Positions 47,284 through 60,675 of a DNA stretch of 64,000 nt are shown piece by piece; within the stretch, counting starts at the first letter, position 1, and the number at the start of each line of letters is the position of its first letter. This DNA is from Drosophila persimilis (Eukaryota > Arthropoda > Insecta > Diptera > Drosophilidae). A program made the translations under genes and the position numbers. Location of the stretch: positions 14,322,001 through 14,386,000 of the forward strand of contig NW_020825298.1 of NCBI RefSeq assembly GCF_003286085.1. The letters run 5' to 3'. The notes below the pieces were generated by a model. It saw nothing but the letters and a program-made list of their open reading frames with translations. It was not told where the DNA came from and made no database searches.

Positions 47284-47743
47284 AGAAAAACAGAAAAATA
47301 AAGGAGCAACTTGAGCCCTGAGGCGGGAAGGACCCTGTGTCTGGCTACATGTCTGGGCCACAAGAGAGCCCCAGGGCGGACGAGCCGCGGCTTTGCTTTT
47401 CTTTGCTTTGCTTTTCTTTATTTGTATATTTTCTTTTCGACTGGCAATCATATTTTTCCGACTTTTCAAAATCCAAGTCCAAGTCCGTATCCGAAATCCA
47501 AAGCGAAGGAAGCTGTTGCCTCGAGACACTTTTTCCTATAACTTATTCATATGCAGTGCTGGGGCCGGGCCAGAGGGCAGAGGAGTCTGTCTGCGATTTC
47601 CAGGGGGATGGTCCAGGGATGTACGCGGAGATCCCCGCCGCCTCCCCCCACGCTTATTGTTTCTGAACCTCCTCTGGGGGGCATGTAATTGTTGTTTAAG
47701 TGATGCAAATGAGCGTTGTATTCGTAAGAACAACAACATCATT

Positions 47744-47990
47744 CATCAGCACAACTCTGGTCTGATAGACCCCAAGAATACCCCCAAAAGATCCACATTT
47801 CAGATGAATTATAAAAACGATTTTTCAATGGAAAATGGAATATTTATGATTTTTAAAATTAAATTAAAATAAATTACCATATTATTTAATTGTAATTCCC
47901 AACTAGTTCTGGATATAATGTCATGAGTTTGGGATTGAATTTGTATCAAACAATTCGGAAATTACTTTTATTTTTAATTTTTATATACAA
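47744..47990 (+). repeat. Direct duplication, copy 1 (about 250 bp)
   Basis: It begins CATCAGCACAACTCTGG and ends in TTTTATTTTTAATTT. It matches 48192-48446 along its whole length, with scattered substitutions and small gaps. No terminal inverted repeats or coding potential are visible. Confidence 0.85.
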
Positions 47991-48191
47991 TTACATTTCT
48001 CTATTACAAGCTTCCGTACAACGAAATATATAAATATATATATATTTAAATACATATAACATACATATATACATATATGTATATACATTTTAAATTAATT
48101 TAATTAAAATTATATTGTTTGACTTTAATATCGTAAAACCGCAGGAAATAAATTCGTTATATGTATATATGTATATATATACATATATATA

Positions 48192-48446
48192 CATCAGCAC
48201 AACTCTGGTCTGATAGACTTGGGAAATACTCCCAAAAGATGCATGTTTCAGATGAATTATATAAATTATTTTTCAATGGAAAATGGAATATTTATGATTT
48301 TTTAAATTATTAAATTAAAATAAAATAAATTGTCATATTATTTAATTGTAATTCCCAACCAGTTCTGGATATAATATAATGAGTTTGGGATTGAATTTGT
48401 GTCAAACAATTCGGAAATTACTTTTATTTTTAATTTGTATATACAT
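48192..48446 (+). repeat. Direct duplication, copy 2
   Basis: Second copy of the unit at 47744, offset about 448 bp. A TATA-rich tract (48020-48190) separates the copies. Differences suggest the duplication is not very recent. Confidence 0.85.
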
Positions 48447-48488
48447 ATATACATATATTCATATATTCATATATTCATATATTCATAT
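48447..48488. repeat. (ATATTC)n tandem repeat
   Basis: Several copies of ATATATTC-type units. The following 100 bp repeats the phrase TTATAACGAA in both orientations. Confidence 0.7.
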
Positions 48489-50592
48489 AACGAATTTTCC
48501 TTATAACAAATCATTTTTGTGGTATAAAATTAATATTTTAAACAAATAATTCGAATTTTCCGTATAACGAAATATTTGTTGTCCCTATGAGATTTGTTAT
48601 ATGGAACTGCTAATCTAATGTAGTAATAAATAAAAATAAAAATCAATGTTCAATTTGTTAAAAATTAGAGGTTTTCTGATTTTAATACTAAAATTAATAA
48701 GAAATTTTTTATTTTTTATTATAAAAAGTTTACTACTTACAATTCCTGGTTAAATATTTGCTAAAATAATAGTAAAATTACGAGGGATTTTTAGTGGAAA
48801 AAATTAAAATTAAATTACAGAAAATAGATTTTAAACAGGATTTCTGAAAAATAGTTTAAAAAGACTCACTTATTTTTTACCAGCATAATCAATCGGGGTA
48901 TGTTTATATAGAGTGTTTCTTTTATATTCAATTACAAATTCGTGTAAATATTCATCCTTAAATGCATATACCCCCTACCGATTCCTGATATCCTCTAAAA
49001 AAGGCAAAAAACCGGCAAAAAACATGGCCTGCGGACATTTTTCAACGAAGAAGCGAAGACTCCACTTCTGTTCGTTCGCTTCATTTCGTTTGAAGTGAGC
49101 AAAAAGGCACAAAAAAGTGTTTTTTCGGGGAGAGATACTCCTCGTAAAATACTCCGCGACTGCTGTTGTCAGTTGGGAGGGGGGGAAGGGGGCTGCGCCT
49201 AAAGGGGCTTCACAGTCACCCTTCGCCTCGCTTTGTCATTGTTAATGGGGTCAAAAATTTCGAGGCGTGATTTATGTCTGTTTTTGAAACTGTGCCGTGC
49301 CAGAAAATTGTACAGAAAATTGTTGTGGATCCATGGATTGCTTTAAAGGTTATTAAAATTGATTGTGAACTGTCGTTTGGTCGCTTGGTCGTTTGTTTCG
49401 GAGTATATTAAAAATTGAAAATCATTCCCCCGTGGGAGGGGGATAGATACCATGCCCCATGACCCCCCCTCCCCCCACTGAAAAGGCAATTTAGTCGTGG
49501 AATACTGCAGATTGTTTCTATATAAAAACGGCGGAACTGCAGTCGCTTGAGAGTTGCGATATTGCATGGGAAGAGAAAAACGAGAGACGAAAAACTGTGG
49601 AAAAACAATCTGAATCCCGGAGATTGATCAAACGGCACGTACAGACGTACCAACATCGAATGACAATGACAAAAGTTGCTAATGAAATTCATTTGTTGAC
49701 ATGCCACATAGGACGAATACCCTCGCTGTGGCAGTACATGTTGTGGCGCTCTGAATGGGGTATATAAACGGTTAAATATATACGTGAATAGTCAATGCAA
49801 AATACATTTGGGAATGGTTTAACTACATATTTAAAATGATGGCAAAAAACTCACATTTATGGGTGATTAAAGCGTTTTCTTTAGGGGATTCCCTTTGAAT
49901 TTTAATATTCATTCGCCAGTCATTCATTTTATTGGGCATTTAAGTGTTTTTTGTGGGGGATTACTTTGAATTTTAATTTGTAGTATTTTTTTTGGACAGA
50001 AAATTGGATTTCAGAAATTGCATTCGGAAGGAACTTCTGGGCTGCAATGATGAAATATTGAAGTAAAATATTCCAGTAGATAGAAAAATGTGCCTATACT
50101 CCATTATTGTATCTTCTGAAGAAGATAAGACGGGATCCCCTGAGCACTCGCCTTCTCGTGCGACAACCCTTGGCTCACTCGCCTTGCTCAGACGCGCAGA
50201 TATGAGTAAAATATCGGGCCACGAGGAGGATAATCGGGAACATAAATCTATGGTATATGGTGTGTAAAATCTTTGGAATCTGGAAAGATTTTACCCCTCA
50301 AGTTTTTTTATAAAGCAGATCAAAGTCCTTTTTTCAGATCTTTTTCGCTTTAAATGTTCCAGAAATAATTACTCTCAAGTCCTTAAACAAAGGAATCTCC
50401 TTAAATTATGTTGTAAAATGGCATTCCGTGGAAAGTAATATTTTTATAGAGTCCCCCCCGCCACCCCCGACCCATTCAATAATTTATAGTTCCCGGAAAA
50501 TCATTAAATGTTTGCCAGAGTACAAGAGTTCAGAGAACTTCTGTAGCGATCCCCCCACTCGGGGAAAGAACACTAATGCATTTGTAGTGAAA

Positions 50593-50628
50593 GATACAGA
50601 TACAGATACAGATACAGATACAGATACA
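50593..50628. repeat. (GATACA)n tandem repeat
   Basis: Six copies of the hexamer GATACA, uninterrupted. Confidence 0.9.
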
Positions 50629-51009
50629 CATATGACCACAACAAATGATGTCCCTGGGGGGAATGTACTGCACCGCAAAACTTCCACTTGAGTGGCGGAG
50701 GAGGCTCTCCCCTCCGCTCCCCTTCCCTCCCCTCTGTTCCGTCTAGGCCTGGCCCTGGTGCCTGCTGCCTGGTGCTTACTTATGCATATGCGACACCCAT
50801 AATTATCAGAGTTTTCCACATGCAATGGGAACACATTCTCCCACCGCCGAACCATCCATCGAAACATATGTTTTGTTGCAAAAACCACAAGGAAAAAGAC
50901 GGAGGGGGGGCGGGGTGTATGTGTTCCCCTCTATTGGGGGTCTCGGTCTCGGGGCCCTTAAAAAACATTGATTTTTATTGCTGGCTTCGTCCGAAAAACT
51001 CCCTCGCGA

Positions 51010-51039
51010 TGTGTGTGTGTGTGGGGGGGGGGGGGGGGA
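51010..51039. repeat. (TG)n followed by poly-G
   Basis: Six TG units run into an uninterrupted run of about 16 G. Simple repeat, possible assembly trouble spot. Confidence 0.85.
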
Positions 51040-54000
51040 AACGCAACCCACTAATGACGTTGTTGCTGCGGCTTTTTAAGTGAGAGGGGCAGCAATTTAT
51101 CAATATATCTCCCATGGTAGTGTGCCTGGTGCACAGACATACAAACCTCACTGTGCAACACTGATATGTGCAATATTGCACGGGTATATAGAAGGAGAGG
51201 GAGGGGCAGTGGGGGACTTCTGCAGAGAGCTGAAAACACAGGCAGGGCAGGGCATATTTCATACTCGAATGCCCGCAACTCCTTCTCCTCCTCTTTCTCT
51301 ATTCTCCCCCGTTCTTTACCCCCCCTCCTCCATCGAACAGTAGCCCCAAACAGTAGCTGCGTGCAAATGCCCCTTAGGGGGGCTGGGGGGCCAACCATGG
51401 GCTCCCCGGGCAGCGCCGACATATGTTTTCTGTCGCCAATGCAGCGTAAAATTTAATCTTTTTTTTTTTTGTTTGCCTGCCTGCCGTTTTGGGCCTTCGC
51501 TTGGGATCCGCGTAGAACATGTGTTTGCCACGATTTAAATATTTCACAATCGAAACACGAAACAGAGAATGGATTTATGCTGTCAAAATCATTTATTTCT
51601 GGCGATCAAAAGTGTTGCTGCGGAGTTCCAAATCGAATCGAATCAATTATTCAATTATGCATTCGATTGGGCTTCGGGCGATAGAATCTGGACGGGGATT
51701 TGTGTCTAGTCTGGGTTTAAACGGTGTTACTTTGTTGTAGGACGGAAAGCCATGAAGTTTTTCGATGGCAATGGGCAAAGGAGATGCGAGTTTAAAGATA
51801 ACCTTATTTCTCCTTCTATAAATATCCAATGCATACAAAACCGTTCCTAAATGAGCTCCCTCAGAGGGAAATCCCCATCCATCGTTTGTTCCCATCAAAA
51901 GTAATCTGTAAGCAGTCCTTACTGTAGCCCTTTGACAGGTGACATGTGACATGTCGCCGACATCGTCCAGTGGCCTTAATGCAGTCATAAAACTGCGTAT
52001 AAAATCAAACGACTAACGAGATCCACCCGCTGCTCCTCCCACTGCCTGCTGGAAAGCACCTTTATGTCCTTTTTTTATTACCTGAACAGCAGACAACGTC
52101 TAGACGGGGGACACACAGGATGCTGCTTCGGGATGGAAGGAAACTTAAAAGACATGCAGGACATCTCGTATTCGTAATCTTGGGGCCGTCGCTCCGCCGT
52201 TCCGGCGATCCAGTGACATTTTACGACCAGTTCCGTAAACCCTTTATGTAAATTAAAACAAAATGCCCATCGAGAGAGCACAGCCTCTGGGGACACTCCT
52301 AAGCCTGGGAACTGGACTTTAAGAAAAGAGGAAAAGGCAGGAAAAAGCGCCGAAAAAACCAAACAAATAAATAAAAATCGAAACCCATATAAGCCGTAAA
52401 GCCCTTTTGGCCCAGAGAGGCTCTGGCCCGCATATAGGTACGGGTCTACGGTATTGAGTGGCATCAAAGGTTGCTTTTTGGGGGGCACACCTTTCTTTTG
52501 GGGCTTCCCTCCTTCCCACTTGAGGAGTTCAAAAGGCCAGAGCTACAAGTGGCTTAGGGGAATACTTACGAGGGGTTGCAATTCTCATTTGGGGTTGAAG
52601 TTGAAATTGAAATCGCCCTTCTCCTTGTACGTAGCTCCAATATGCCTCCTTCTGATGCTTTCTCCTTCTCCCCTCCCCACCCCATCCCACTCCTCTCTCC
52701 TGCTGCTGCTTACGTGTGCAAATGCATTAATAATGACGTGTGTGCACCACGCACGTCACGCCTGGGGGTCAGGGAGGGGCACTGCACGTAATGCGTCACG
52801 TGTGCCCCAAGGAGCAGCTGGAGCAGGTGGCTCGCACTTGGGGGGTTATCCATCCATTCATCCTACCCTAACCCCTAGTAAAAACCCTGAAAAATAATGC
52901 GAATTCTGTAATAAATTATTAAAGTATACCCTGTAATTGTTTCGGGGAGATTCAGTTTGGGGTAAATTATGTGAAAGAATTGAAAAACCTACTCGGAAAA
53001 TGATATAAGAAGTATTTTTATTAAATTTTTAAAGCAATAATATTGAAAATTTCCTTTGAAGGATTTTAATGGGAATTTTCGTATACAAATAATCCAAGGT
53101 TTATTCCATCCCTGGGTATATCTTCCTCTGAAACCTCGTAAGACCTCCTTGCCCCATCCTACAGGATATCAGCCTGTCGTATCTGTGCTCAAAAATCTCC
53201 CATTTCATGGCGGGAGTTTATGGTCAAGTCCTTGCCACAGCAGCACACAACTGTGTGGCATGCCACCTTTAGTTGCCATAATTCAGGGCTGCTTTAAAAA
53301 GTAGTTTCTTCCCTCAGCCAGCCTCCCTTCTCTCTGCGTGTCTAGACACGTCTATACCTGTCGCCCCTCCCCTCCCCTCTTTTCGTAGCTTTTCCTGCTT
53401 CCTCCTTTCTTCTTAGGTTCTGTGTCTGCTTTTCCTTATTTACAGTTACAGGTGTGTGATGTGGTCCGTCGTCCCGTGTGTTTGCCTCTTGTGGGGCTTC
53501 CTGTTGGTGCAAAGCCACCCCTCGGGTATCCCCAGAAAACACGCAAAATACGCAATAAATTCAATTAATTGTCTAAAGCTTCTTATTTCAGCAAATTTGT
53601 TGCATGATGCGTCAGGGGTGGAGGGGCACTCCCACCCCACTCCTCGGATCAATGGGAGAGTTCCACCACAGCTCCACAGAGTGGTGTGGCTGTGGCTCTG
53701 GTGGGGTCTGCCCCGGTCTGCCTTTTGTTTTTATGGTGCGTAGCAATCTCGTTTTATGCTCCTCTGGCAGCATTCCTAAGCAGACGGCTAATTTAATGAA
53801 AGGTGGAAAAGTGGAAAATTGCATTTCCCGGGGTCCGTCCGGGTCTCAGGTTCACAGTTTCTCGCTGACACTAAAGTGGCTTAAAAAATGGCAAAACTGT
53901 GGACTTGTGTGCGTGTTTTTCCCTTGGGGGAAGTTTCCAATCGAAGGAAAGTTCTTTACGTTTGTGGTTGACGGTATTTACAGTGTTGGACAGCGAGGGA

Positions 54001-56791
54001 TAGTGTTGCAAAGGCAAAGCATACGTGTTGAGTGTTCGAAAAGGGATCAAACAGGGAAGGGATGGAAAATTAGTGAAGAAAGTCCTTTAAAGGCATACAA
54101 ATATAGTTCTTGAAATGTTATTATATGGAATAGATGGAGATGAAATCATTAACTGATAAAAATGTCTAGAAACCACTTTAATTCAAAAGAAAACTCCATC
54201 TTCTGTAAGTAATTTTACCATTCCATTAAATCGTCTTTGCCATTCTTCCAAACTCGCGCTAAACTGTTGCCGCTTTTAAAGCCTGTGTGTGTGGGGCATG
54301 CCCCTTGTAACCTCTGTGCACTAGTTTTTAATAAAAAACGTTGGCTGCAGCTACACGCATCATGCCACGAATCCTGCGACCCACAGGACGCCCTGCACTT
54401 TAAAAATTCTGCTGACGTTGATGGGTAGCACGTAAATTTCCCCAGTGACATAAAAAGGAGCGAATTTTCCAACAGCATCGCAGCAGCGAAAGAAACAAAG
54501 AGAGATGGAGATAGATAAGGGAGAGAGCGAGAGAGAGCGAGAGAAAGCCAAGTGTTGTACGCGTTAAAATTGTTGTATTTTACAGGGCACTCGTGTGGGG
54601 TATGTTGTATTTGTGGCAGAAGAAAATTCGCTACAAATAGGGAAACGTTTTCGAAAATCAAGCAGTTTAAGATTTGGGATAATATCTGTCTATATCTTAA
54701 AATAAAAGCCTTTTATCTTTACATAATTTTCAAGGAAGGAAAAAAGTTCTGAGGCAAGGAAGCTTCCTTTCCAGAGGGGTTTTATACCCTGCCCAAATAA
54801 TAATCCACCATCGTGAGTGGTTGGAAAACCCTTGGGACCTATATATCTGGAGATTCTCAGGGTATCGCTTGGTCGATACATTCCCCACAGAGCAGCCTGT
54901 TATCCCTTATTTTTGTTGTTTTTTTTCGCCACCTTTTACACACATGCGAATGACTTTAAACAATTTCGAGAACCTCCTGTGCTCCTCCCGCTTTTACGGG
55001 GGTTTTTTTCCTCTACGGGAAAATGGGCACTAACAAAATCTAAGGGGGGGGCAAAGTGGCAGACAAAATGCAGCAAGAGCAGGAGAAGACAGGTGGCACG
55101 TTGCTGCGACATAAAAAATATTTGACGCAGTCCAAAATTTGATTCGCGGAATGTGTGTGCCGCAAAGTTGCTGCGCCACAAAGTGGGCCACAAAAAGTTG
55201 CAACGCTTAAGGGGAAAGCAATCAAAGGGTTAACACTCTCACAACAATCAACCTCTGACCCTTGGATGCCCCCAAAACCGAAGCATTCAAAGAGAATAGA
55301 GAGGAAGGGGAACGGGAATGAGAATGGGAATGGGAATGAGCTCCCTTTATGCGCATTAAAAAAGCCATAAGACCACAAAGACACAAGAAAACGTTTGAAT
55401 TTCAAGTGATGCGTGTGGCTCTGGCTTTGGCAGTCATAAAACGTTTTAAGGATATTAAAAAAGAGGCTAAGAACGGGCAACAGAAGATGCTGTTGGCTGG
55501 AAAGAAGGATAACTGGAAGATAACTGGGGCCAAAAGGGAGGCAAGAAGGGAAGCACAACTCGAAGCGGCAGCATGACTTGCCGGAAGGACCAAACAGTTT
55601 TGATGAATTGACAGAAATGAGAGGGCAAAAGGGAACCCAAGCTTTTCCCTTTATTCCATAGATTTTTACCAGGGAGAATATTTTATGAGAAAATATTATG
55701 AAATTAAATTCGATTGATTTAAAACGGGGAAGAATCCATTTTGGCAAAATTTAGAGAAAATGTTATGGAATAATTATAGGATACAAAATCCTCGTGGCTG
55801 TGGCTGTGGCTTTCGAAACCCAATTGTCAAAATTCAAATTGATAAATCTCACGCTGATTTAAGGCCATGTGTCGTCGGCAATTTCTGGCATCGTTTTTCC
55901 TTTGGCCAAAAGCCAGCATAAATTGAAAAATCCTTGGCAACACCACAACAGCCGCTGCCTGCAGCCGCCCTTTGACCCACATTCAAAATAAGCAAAATAC
56001 GGAAAACTATTCTACGCTTGACCCCAAAAAACTAAGAGGAAAACTTGCAACTTCAACACCCAAAAAAAAAACACTTGAAGTAATCTGAAGGATCGGTATC
56101 TCTGGGGGAGTTATCTCATCAAAATCGATTGGAATTACGCCAGAGGGAAGGAGATTGAGGAACGTCTCCAAATGGGGAAGAAATTGAAGCGTTTCGAATT
56201 TCTGTGGCTGGGAACGAAGGGCGGAGGGAAAAGCCAAAGAAAAATACCAATAAATATGTGAAGTAGTCGAATCGAAGGGGGACTCGGAAGGCCAGGCCGG
56301 GCCAGGCCGGGCCAGGCCCTCCAATGCAACGCTGGGGTTAAAAAGTGATTTGTTCACTGCGAAGGCAACGGGATTGAGTAATGGACGTCCCATAAATATG
56401 CGAGAGAGAGAGAGGGAGAGAGAGAGAAGCGGATCTGCTGTAAGGGGTAAGAAATGCAAGAAAATACTGAAAATACGAAGGCGTATGATTGAGAACAAAT
56501 AAGTGTCATCAATAAGTGATGAATAAAATATGTTTTGCAACGTAAGAAATACGAATTGAAGCTTTTTGACAGTGATTTTAGTAGGAAAGCATTCTCCAAG
56601 AAATCTTTACGTCCAATCTCCTTATACACTCAGAGAAAACACACCCAAATTTATTTTTAATACAAAAATTGGGTAATTAAATAGAATTTACTGTGATCTA
56701 AACAGAAATGTATGTATTACAAATTGTTTCAACATTATTTCTTATTTTTATTTATTTTTCAATAATTATTTATATATTTTTATTTATACTT

Positions 56792-56983
56792 ATTCATTAA
56801 TTATTTATATATTTTTATTTATTATTCATTAATTATTTATATATTTTTATTTATTATTCATTAATTATTTATATATTTTTATTTATTATTCATTAATTAT
56901 TTATATATTTTTATTTATTATTCATTAATTATTTATATATTTTTATTTATTATTCATTAATTATTTAAATATTTTTATTTATT
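56792..56983 (+). repeat. 32-bp tandem array, six copies
   Basis: The unit begins ATTCATTAATTATTTATATA. Starts are at 56792, 56824, 56856, 56888, 56920 and 56952, an exact 32-bp period. The copies are almost identical, with a degenerate lead-in from about 56740. Near-identity suggests recent expansion. Confidence 0.93.
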
Positions 56984-58160
56984 TATAAAATTGGCAAACA
57001 ATCGACACGCCCTCGTGAAGGTTTTCGAGGGCCGTTCGTTGTGAAGGTGACCTTTCAGAGGCCACAGTATTCCCAGCAGTTGTAATCGAAGCCTCGTCCT
57101 TGGCCTACCCGTTCCAAAATGAAAATATTTAATATGAAATATATTTTAATCGAATATTTTCATGGTAATGGCCTAATTCCTCTATAAAAAACAGTGATTT
57201 CTTCCCCATTCAGTGACTAAATACAGGCATCACTTGCATTCCCTGTTTATCGAGTCCTTTCAATGATTTCGAGAGCTCATCATTTCGTGATATCCTTCAC
57301 CATTCCATGGATTTCCTCCTCGGAACTCCTCAAGTGGTTTTCCTTGGCCCTTGGTGTTGGTTTTCCTGCCTTTGGCCTTTGGCTTTGAGGAATGGCGTGT
57401 GGGCGAGAAAGGATTGTCAACGATGTCGTGAATATATCAGGACTCTGTCGATTCCTTTTTAATAACGTTGGTGACGTTGGCGGTCCTGGCATCCTTGGGG
57501 AAGTGTGAAGTCGTCGATTGGTGGCCCATTGTTGTGCTTAAAGTGTTGCCTAATGAAGCGACGCTTCGGCGGCAGCAACTGATATCCTCAGACCAGTGGA
57601 AGTGGATTTCCTTTCAAGGCAGGGAGCGGAACTTGGAAGAGTGAAGGGCGAGGAAGGGGGCGAGGAGAGGGTTAGCTGTCTGAAGTTTTCTGAAGGAAAA
57701 TCAATAGGTCTAGAGAGTGCCTCAAATGCAGACATAAAAGAATCGAGGTGGCAGGGGCAATGCCGGTGGCTGTGCCACACCCAATATTGAATTACTCTAT
57801 TACCAATACCAGGCATATCCTTATGCACACGTTTCTTGAGGCGTCGTGCAACTACTGCGTGTTGCATGTGTACATAGTTGCCCCAGCAAGACATTGTATC
57901 CCTTTGATCCTTTTATTGTTGCAAAACCGCAGCTGGTGTTGTCTTCCACAAGAGAGAGCGGGAGAGAGAGAGTCCCGAGTCCCGAGTCCTGTTCTTCGCT
58001 AAACCGCAATGACGTCGTACTCCTGCAGACCCCTCCTCCTTCTGCCTCCTGCCTCCTGCTCCTCGTGTGTGTCCTGGCCAAACAGACGTGACGTGGCCTG
58101 GCCGCATGCAGTCCAAAAATCCTGAAACCGGCAATTGGGTTTTCTGTTACAACAACGGCA

Positions 58161-58175
58161 GGGGGGGGGGGGGGG
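58161..58175. repeat. Poly-G run
   Basis: Fifteen consecutive G. Simple repeat. Confidence 0.85.
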
Positions 58176-59683
58176 CAGCTCCTGCCACCGGTCCTGCCAC
58201 TGCACTTGACTCGTCTATTTCCCCTACAATATAAGCTTCCTTTTGTAGACCAGCCCTGCCCCCCCCTGCCCTTGGTTGGCTGTGTTTCTGGCTGCTTGAA
58301 CCTGCTCCTGGGTCCTGGTCGTGGCCCTCATTCTGGCTGTTTGGGTTCTCCGCCCGATGGGCTCCACTGGCTCGTTGCTAAGGCCAACAACCGTTTTCGC
58401 CTGTTTGCCTCTGCTGTTTTCCTTACAGTTTTTAAAGCTCTCTCTTCCATCCTCTATATCTATCGCTATCCCCCTTTACTCCTCTCTTCTTATCCCCTCT
58501 TGAAATTGACAAATTGTGAAAGTTTTCGAAAGTTTTGGTCCAAGTTTTTAGATGTTTGTAAGGATTATGTATATGATGTGGGTTTCGGCGTGTAATCATT
58601 TGATTCCACAAAGCAATCAATCAATTATGATTAGACACAGGTAATCAGGGGGTAAACAGGGGGTAAACAGGGTGTATTGTTTTTGGTAGAAGCCATGTGA
58701 CAGCCCGGAGAATGGTTGATCTTGAAGTGGGATCTTGAAGGTATTTTTCAGAAGCTCATCGATAGCTGCCATTGACTATCAGCTAAGACTATCTTAAAGA
58801 TGTTGCATGCCCCTTAGACAGAGGTATTTCAATGCTCTCTTCACCTATGAATCGATTCTGACCGCGGCCCCGCTGCCTCCTGGGCCTCGTTTCTCTTCAG
58901 TCAATGCCTTGGGCAGCTGAGTCGGTCCCAGAATCCAGAAACAATGCACACAATCTTTGTCGAGGAGCAAAAGTCCTCCCCAGGAAAGTCCTTCCAAGTA
59001 TAATTTATAGCTTCCATTAACAAAAAACACTCTCCAAAATACATATATCCGAAATCCATACGCTCTAAGTATTCTCCAGCCAAAGACAAAAAAGTTCAAA
59101 GCTCTGGGAAGAGGGGAAATAATTGTAAAAATAGTTTCCGAAAGGTTCATTAAACTGCAGCCGACGATGATGACGATGGCGCTGATATGGTACGACCCTC
59201 GCTCGGCGCCTGACTCGAGAGCCCCCCAGCCAGCCCCCGAAAGGACGAGTCGAGGACTCCGAGGCGACAGTAGCAGAGGCAGAGTCGTTTTCCGAGGCAA
59301 GGACTCGCAAGGCAGACAATGCCGATCATAATCTACATATAGATGGCTTCCAAGTAAATGCCATAATGTGTCCTTCCCTCGTTCCCTCGCTCCCTAGGCC
59401 CCCTCCATACCCACTGGGCCCCCCCCCTGTCATGTGGTACGTGCCTCTAACGCAGCCGAAGGACATTATTAATGTTGTCTCTGTGTCTTGCGTGTGTGTC
59501 TGTGTGTTTGCCGTACTGCAAATTCGATTTTGAGGTCCTCCCTGAGGACGCTGCTCCTGCCCCCCCTCCGATTTGAAGGGTATTTCTGCATTGTTTGTGC
59601 ATCACTGGAGGGGCTGCCCGGCCTGATTGGATTGATTATGAGACGGCGGGGCCAGAGCCCGTGGATGGGATGGAAAACCTGTT

Positions 59684-59706
59684 TGTGTGTGTGTGTGTGT
59701 GTGTGT
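59684..59706. repeat. (TG)n microsatellite
   Basis: Eleven or so TG dinucleotides. Confidence 0.9.
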
Positions 59707-60093
59707 GACCCCGGCGACCATGACACGTTGTTAAGTTCCTTATCCCCTAAGCTCTCTTCCGAGCGAGAGCTCCTTCCTTCAGTATTTCCCTTCCGTTGGT
59801 CCGTCCGCAAATTAGCAGCCAGAAAAAGTTTTTCCTCAAACTTTTCACAGCTTGAAATCTTTCCCAAGAAAAAAAAGGAAGCTTGAGGGAAGCAAAACAA
59901 AAAAAAAATAGAAAAACATCAAACATTTTAAGCTAGACGACACTGCCGCTGGTGCCAGAATCCATTAAGTGGCCTGCGACAAAACGAAATAAAACGACGA
60001 GAAACTTGTCCGAAACTGAAGTTTTTAATACCCTATAAACACGGTCCATGCAAGGATGATTTCGGTTTTTGATGGTGGAGACTTTTAACAGGT

Positions 60094-60330
60094 GTAGAGA
60101 TAAAAGAGAAATAAAAAAAAAACAAGAGAGAGAAAATAGAAAAAAAATAAATAAAAAGAAATATAAAAAAAACATAAAAAGAAATAAATAAATAAAAAGA
60201 AAGAAATAAATAAACAAAAATAAATAAATAAATAATAGTAATAAATAAGAAAAAAATATACAAAAATAATTAAGAAAAAAATATATACAAAAAAAAAGTT
60301 AAAAAAAAATTAAAAGAACTTTCAATTTCG
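60094..60330. repeat. A-rich simple-repeat tract
   Basis: About 235 bp of AAATA, AAAGA and poly-A units. It gives spurious Phe/Leu/Ile-rich frames on the other strand. Confidence 0.85.
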
Positions 60331-60613
60331 AGAAAATTTAATGATTTCGAACCATAGTCTTTGGTGTTCCTGCTTGAAGGTTTCCCCCCTTTTCTTCAGG
60401 GCCAAAGCCACTTTAGAAAGTGCCCATCAGACCCTCTCCTAAAGGGTATTGCGGAACCAAATTGACAACTTTAAATCGAGGCAAAATGAAATGGCCAAAA
60501 GCAAGTAAAATACTCAAAAACGAAAGACAACAAAAATAAAAGCGCAAACAGAATAAAATGGTACGAAAAATTCAATTTTGAAATAAACAAAAGGCGACAA
60601 CGAACACAGAGTT

Positions 60614-60675
60614 CTGGAGTCCTGGAGTCCTGGAGTCCTGGAGTCCTGGAGTCCCGAGTCCTGGAGTCCTGAGTG
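60614..60675. repeat. 8-bp tandem repeat CTGGAGTC
   Basis: Five perfect CTGGAGTC units, then CCGAGTC, CTGGAGTC and CTGAGTG. Simple repeat. Confidence 0.9.

Noticed and set aside
55040-55747. 235-codon minus-strand frame, the longest in the right half
   Set aside because: Begins at TTG and is Phe/Ser/Leu/Cys-rich from simple (GGGAATGGGAAT)n DNA; no domain seen.
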